Positions 6,228 to 9,332 of a stretch of DNA of 9,332 nucleotides are shown here, piece after piece. This stretch comes from Chloroflexota bacterium. GTDB taxonomy: Bacteria > Chloroflexota > Anaerolineae > Anaerolineales > UBA4823. The notes beneath the pieces are model-generated. The model was not told where the DNA came from, did no database searches, and saw only the letters and a program-made list of their open reading frames with translations. The position numbers were made by a program, and so were the translations under genes. The stretch is from the NCBI GenBank assembly GCA_030636125.1, contig DAOVXM010000066.1, positions 1-9,332 on the forward strand, given 5' to 3'. Numbering within the stretch: the first letter of the stretch is position 1; the number at the start of each line of letters is the position of its first letter.

Positions 6228-7151
6228 GCTGTAAAAGTCGCACAAGAGTGGTTTGCCATTTGCGGTGGCTGTGAAGTCACCGTGCTTGACGTTGGCGAAC
6301 CGTTGATCGACCTGCTGCCTGAGCTAGAATTCGTACACATGCCAGTGATCATGGATCACAAAATATACGGTCAGACAGGGGAGGAAAGCAAGGCGGATAT
6401 CCCCGAGGCGGATGTAGGTATCATCACCGGCAGCATCCGAAATGAAGAAAACAAAGAGCTTGCTGAGTTGATGCGCTCTCGAGTAAATTTTCTGATATCC
6501 ATGGGCTCATGCGCCTGCTATGGAGGTGTACCCGCGCTGGCCAACCAGTTCGCGGTGGATGAGATCTACCAGCGGGTGTTCCAAGGAAATTCGACAACCG
6601 AACCCGGAGAGACACCCACAGAAGGTTTACCAGCCTTGCTAGACCGTGTTTACGCAGTGCACGAGATCGTGGATATAGACCTAAATCTGCCAGGCTGCCC
6701 TACAACACCGGATATGTTTGTAGCTGCGATAATGCACCTGCTGAAAGGTACACCCTTTGCGCTGGAGACGAAAAGCGTATGCGATCAATGTCCAACTATC
6801 CGCGAGCAAAAGGCGGGAGCGGGCATCACCCTCAAGCGTCCGCTTGAGTCAGTGGAGGGAGTTGGAGAGTCACTGGAAAAAGTACGCTGCTTCATGGAGC
6901 AGGGTTATCTCTGCCAGGGGCCAGCCACACGTGCTGGGTGCGGTGGTATGGATGGAGGCACTCCCCGCTGCATCAGGGCATATATGCCCTGCCGAGGTTG
7001 CTTCGGTCCTCTCACCGATCAGGCCAACCCCATGGTAGATATGATGGGTGCTATCTCGACCATTGGCCTCAACCCCCGGGAGATCCCCGACCGGGCAGCT
7101 CAATTTAACCGGTTTGCAGGTTCCGGGCGCTTACGAACGAAGAGGAGGTAA
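6225..7151 (+). CDS. mvhG: Group 3c [NiFe] hydrogenase small subunit
   Basis: The small subunit of the MvhADG hydrogenase conducts electrons from the Ni-Fe site through iron-sulfur clusters to MvhD. Proximal-cluster ligands are visible: C13 and C16 (CGGCE), C96 in GSCACYGG, and C158 in LPGCPTTPD. The C-terminal half has further cysteines for two more clusters: C186 and C189 (CDQC), C222, C230, C239, C249, and C256 and C259 (CRGC). At 308 residues it is normal for the group. There is no twin-arginine signal peptide and no membrane helix, so the enzyme is cytoplasmic, unlike uptake hydrogenases. The ATG at 6225 follows a strong AAGGAGG. The next gene starts 2 bases after its stop, so mvhG and mvhA are translated together. 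The F420-reducing FrhG is the nearest alternative, but no FrhB is present. Confidence 0.94.
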   Translation: MAVKVAQEWFAICGGCEVTVLDVGEPLIDLLPELEFVHMPVIMDHKIYGQTGEESKADIPEADVGIITGSIRNEENKELAELMRSRVNFLISMGSCACYGGVPALANQFAVDEIYQRVFQGNSTTEPGETPTEGLPALLDRVYAVHEIVDIDLNLPGCPTTPDMFVAAIMHLLKGTPFALETKSVCDQCPTIREQKAGAGITLKRPLESVEGVGESLEKVRCFMEQGYLCQGPATRAGCGGMDGGTPRCIRAYMPCRGCFGPLTDQANPMVDMMGAISTIGLNPREIPDRAAQFNRFAGSGRLRTKRR

Positions 7152-7153
7152 AA

Positions 7154-8593
7154 ATGGGAAAAACACTGGTCATACAACCTGTCAGCCGCATTGAGGGCCA
7201 CGCGAAGATCACCATTCAACTTGATGATGCTGGCAACGTGTCCGACACCATGGTGAACGTCATCGAGCTGCGGGGTTTTGAACGCTTTTGCGTCGGCAAA
7301 CCGGTCGAGGAGATGCCGCGCATTACAACCCGCATCTGCGGTGTGTGCCCCTGGTCGCACCACCTGGCATCTGCCAAAGCCACTGATGCAGTCTTTGGCG
7401 TAGAGCTGCCACCAGCCGGCGAAAAACTTCGTCGGTTGTGCAACAGTATCGCTTATATGGAAGAACACATCCTCCACTTCTATGTACTGGCTGGTCCCGA
7501 TTTCGTCCTGGGACCTGATGCAGAATACCCGGTGCGCAACGTGATCGGCATCCTGAATGCCGTTCCTGATGTGGGCAGAAGGGTGGTTAAAGTTCGCCAT
7601 ATGTGTGCCAAGATGCTGGAGATGGTCGCCGGAAAAGCTATCCATCCGGCTGCTGCCGTACCAGGCGGCTTCAGTCGACCCCTTCCAGAGGAAGAACGCC
7701 AAACTCTGTTGCCAATGGCAGAAGAAGCACTGGAATTAGCCAAGTTCACAATGGCTTTTGCCAAGGAAAATATCTTCCCCAAGTATTTGGATGTGGTTAA
7801 AACCGTCGGTACGATCACCAGCGGATTCTTGGGCACAGTCACCGACGATGGCGCCTTTGAGCTTTACGATGGCAAACTGCGTATGATGTATTCGGACGGC
7901 TCATTCGAGGAGTTCGGCTACGATGAGTACGCCGACTTCATTGGCGAGCATGTTGAGCCGTGGACTTACCTCAAGTTCCCTTATGCCAAGAAGCGCGGCC
8001 CCTTCGCATTGGAAGACGACGCCCCCAGCCTCTACAGGGTGAACTCCCTGGCGCGCATCAATGTGGCAGACTACATGCCGACGCCGCTGGCTCAGAAAGA
8101 ACTCGAAGAGTTCCGCGCCAGCTTTGGTCGTCCAGCGCAGCTGACCTTGCTCTACCACTGGGCTCGCTTAATCGAGCTGCTCTATAACGCCGAAATTGTA
8201 GTGCAGTTGCTCAACGATCCAGAGATCACCAGCCGCGATATTCGCGCCTCGGTGACACCACGGGCAGCACGTGGAGTGGGTGTGGTTGAAGCCCCAAGGG
8301 GTACATTAATCCATGACTACACGACCGACGAAGATGGATTGCTCACCCACGTTAACCTGCTCGTTGCAACCTGCCAGAACAATTCAGCCATCAACCTGTC
8401 AGTGAAACAGGCTGCTCAAACTCTGATCAAGAATGGAGAGTACGATCAGGGAACACTCAATACTGTCGAAATGGCAATTCGCGCTTACGATCCATGCCTG
8501 TCCTGCGCCACCCATCGAATGGATGGCACCATCCCAGTCAAAGTGGAGATCCTCGCACCGAATGGTGAAGTGATCGACACCCTCACCAACTGA
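7154..8593 (+). CDS. mvhA: Group 3c [NiFe] hydrogenase large subunit, precursor form
   Basis: The large subunit holds the Ni-Fe(CN)2CO centre that splits or forms H2. All four nickel-ligand cysteines are present: C62 and C65 in RICGVCPWSHH, and C448 and C451 in DPCLSCATH. RIEGH at 12-16 includes the conserved E14, and EAPRG at 379-383 supplies the arginine near the cyanide ligands. After H454 there is a 25-residue tail (RMDG to the C-terminus), typical of the extension that a maturation protease removes once nickel is in place; such a protease is encoded next. The length of 479 is usual for MvhA/FrhA. The start is supported by AGGAGG at 7143-7148, which overlaps the end of mvhG. A strong hairpin follows its stop. 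The gene looks intact and fully functional. Confidence 0.95.
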   Translation: MGKTLVIQPVSRIEGHAKITIQLDDAGNVSDTMVNVIELRGFERFCVGKPVEEMPRITTRICGVCPWSHHLASAKATDAVFGVELPPAGEKLRRLCNSIAYMEEHILHFYVLAGPDFVLGPDAEYPVRNVIGILNAVPDVGRRVVKVRHMCAKMLEMVAGKAIHPAAAVPGGFSRPLPEEERQTLLPMAEEALELAKFTMAFAKENIFPKYLDVVKTVGTITSGFLGTVTDDGAFELYDGKLRMMYSDGSFEEFGYDEYADFIGEHVEPWTYLKFPYAKKRGPFALEDDAPSLYRVNSLARINVADYMPTPLAQKELEEFRASFGRPAQLTLLYHWARLIELLYNAEIVVQLLNDPEITSRDIRASVTPRAARGVGVVEAPRGTLIHDYTTDEDGLLTHVNLLVATCQNNSAINLSVKQAAQTLIKNGEYDQGTLNTVEMAIRAYDPCLSCATHRMDGTIPVKVEILAPNGEVIDTLTN

Positions 8594-8606
8594 GACAGGT
8601 AAATCG

Positions 8607-8648
8607 ACCCCCAGGGATAACAAACCTTCCCTGGGGGTTCTCTCTTCA
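8607..8648 (+). terminator. Hairpin terminator or attenuator between mvhA and the protease gene
   Basis: ACCCCCAGGGA at 8607-8617 and TCCCTGGGGGT at 8628-8638 form a perfect 11-bp GC-rich stem with a 10-base loop. A pyrimidine-rich stretch (TTCTCTCTTC) follows, with only moderate T content. It starts 13 bases after the mvhA stop. It may end most transcripts after the structural genes, let some read through to the maturation genes, or protect the upstream mRNA 3' end. The T tract is weaker than in a textbook terminator. Confidence 0.7.
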
Positions 8649-8661
8649 GGATTTGAGGTAT

Positions 8662-9186
8662 ATGGATACTGAGCAAACCTTAGACTTTAATCTCTTGCCA
8701 GCTTTTTGCCAAGCCCGAGTGCTTGTCTTGGGAGTTGGCAATGTCCTTTTTGGAGACGATGGTTTTGGTCCGGTAGTTGTCGAGTCCCTCTTACAGGATT
8801 ACGATATCCCTGATGATGTGTATGTGATGGATGTAGGCACTGGTGTTCGCAAGCTGCTTTTTACATTGATCTTGGGAGATACCCTTCCTGAAGAAATCGT
8901 GATCGTTGATGCTGTAGATTGGGGATATTCCATCGGCGACGTGCAGGAGATCTCTGCAGACGAGCTGCCGGTGACCAAGATCGACGATTTTTCACTACAC
9001 CAGGTACCAACTTCAAACATGCTGCGCGAATTGCAAGACCACAGTCAAGTCAAGGTCTCCGTTATAGTTTGCGATATAGGGAACCTGCCCCAGAAGATTG
9101 ATCCGGGATTGTCACCCAAGATCCGACAAGCAGTGCAAAGTGCGGCTGAGAAGATCGCCACACGGTTTTCGCTAGAACCTTTATAA
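8662..9186 (+). CDS. [NiFe] hydrogenase maturation endopeptidase (HycI/HyaD/FrcD family)
   Basis: This nickel-dependent protease cleaves the C-terminal tail of the hydrogenase large subunit, here MvhA after its DPCLSCATH motif. The start of the fold is visible as LGVGNVLFGDDGFGP at residues 23-37. The three nickel-site residues can be placed by comparison with HybD/HycI: D33 (in GDDG), D83 (in VIVDAVD) and H113 (in LHQVP). The length of 174 residues is usual. I prefer ATG 8662. An in-frame TTG at 8653 would add three residues, but the AGGA at 8648-8651 is too close to it; the same AGGA is 10 bases from the ATG, with GAGG at 8655-8658 as another weak site. Expression is probably lower than for the subunits because of the hairpin upstream. 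The exact family symbol (hyaD, hycI, frcD) cannot be settled. Confidence 0.9.
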   Translation: MDTEQTLDFNLLPAFCQARVLVLGVGNVLFGDDGFGPVVVESLLQDYDIPDDVYVMDVGTGVRKLLFTLILGDTLPEEIVIVDAVDWGYSIGDVQEISADELPVTKIDDFSLHQVPTSNMLRELQDHSQVKVSVIVCDIGNLPQKIDPGLSPKIRQAVQSAAEKIATRFSLEPL

Positions 9187-9230
9187 TAATATCCCTTTTT
9201 AGTCGTTTCAATTAATCGGTGGAGTTTATT

Positions 9231-9332
9231 ATGAAGCAGCGCATGCCGGTTGTAGAAAACATTCTCAGCGCCAACGACCGTTTAGCAGAGGAGAATCGGT
9301 TCCGCCTGGAAACTGCCGGGGTATATGCCATC
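9231..9332 (+). CDS. hypB: Hydrogenase nickel incorporation GTPase HypB, N-terminal part (3' truncated)
   Basis: The last 34 codons of the window open a gene with GGTGGAG at 9218-9224, 6 bases before the ATG at 9231. The visible segment, including VVENILSANDRLAEENR and then FRLETAGVYAI, matches the start of HypB. There, a helix with ANDxxAxxNR leads into the strand ahead of the P-loop; the P-loop itself lies beyond the edge. HypB is a GTPase that works with HypA to deliver nickel to the hydrogenase large subunit. No histidine-rich or CxxCGC metal-binding N-terminal extension is present, so this is the short form. Position after the protease gene supports the call. Without the GTPase motifs it remains probable rather than certain. 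Confidence 0.8.
   Translation, partial: MKQRMPVVENILSANDRLAEENRFRLETAGVYAI

Noticed and set aside
7100..7702. 200-codon open frame on the minus strand opposite mvhG/mvhA
   Set aside because: It is antisense to a clearly conserved hydrogenase large subunit, has no recognisable domain, and is explained by codon bias of the plus-strand gene.
9182..9187. TATAAT just upstream of hypB as a -10 element
   Set aside because: Nothing like TTGACA is found 16-18 bases upstream, and the hexamer arises partly from the stop of the protease gene; chance in an AT-rich gap is likely.
1..9332. Methanogenic archaeon as the source, suggested by the hdr and mvh genes
   Set aside because: The HdrA-GltD fusion, the strong Shine-Dalgarno sites in nearly every gene, the TTG start, and the absence of MvhB fit an anaerobic bacterium better; whole-genome context would decide.

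Overview
The window reads as the interior of one plus-strand operon for a cytoplasmic electron-transfer complex of the HdrABC-MvhADG type: a heterodisulfide-reductase-like module joined to a group 3c [NiFe] hydrogenase. It is most likely from an anaerobic bacterium. Nearly every gene has a Shine-Dalgarno sequence. The HdrA is a bacterial-style giant fusion, and no F420-dependent subunit, MvhB polyferredoxin or methanogenesis gene is seen. Base composition is moderate. A Chloroflexota (Anaerolineae-like) source is my guess from general resemblance only; a syntrophic or sulfate-reducing lineage is not excluded.

Layout: the 3' end of hdrC (1-213), a 61-base gap, hdrB (275-1186), then a 1499-residue hdrA (1183-5682) overlapping hdrB by ATGA. 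mvhD follows at 5685-6092 from a TTG start. A 132-base AT-rich spacer holds a possible leader peptide. Then come mvhG (6225-7151) and mvhA (7154-8593). A perfect 11-bp hairpin at 8607-8638 separates these from a hydrogenase maturation protease (8662-9186) and the start of hypB (9231 to the window edge). No RNA gene, mobile element or CRISPR was seen, and no stretch over 300 bases lacks a gene.

Expected cooperation: MvhAG oxidises or makes H2 at a Ni-Fe site. MvhD carries electrons through a [2Fe-2S] cluster to HdrA, whose flavins can split or merge electron pairs between HdrBC (a disulfide at two noncubane clusters), ferredoxin and, in this fusion, a pyridine nucleotide. The protease trims the MvhA tail after nickel insertion, in which HypB takes part.

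The most interesting object is the HdrA. A complete GltD-like NAD(P)H oxidoreductase is nested inside the inserted ferredoxin of a first HdrA unit, and a second HdrA unit follows in the same chain. The two HdrA units have complementary missing parts. The GltD dinucleotide-site sequence looks more suited to NAD(H) than NADP(H). Long HdrA proteins with GltD-like domains are known in anaerobic bacteria (called HdrL in sulfate reducers, from memory), so the architecture is unusual and poorly characterised rather than certainly new.
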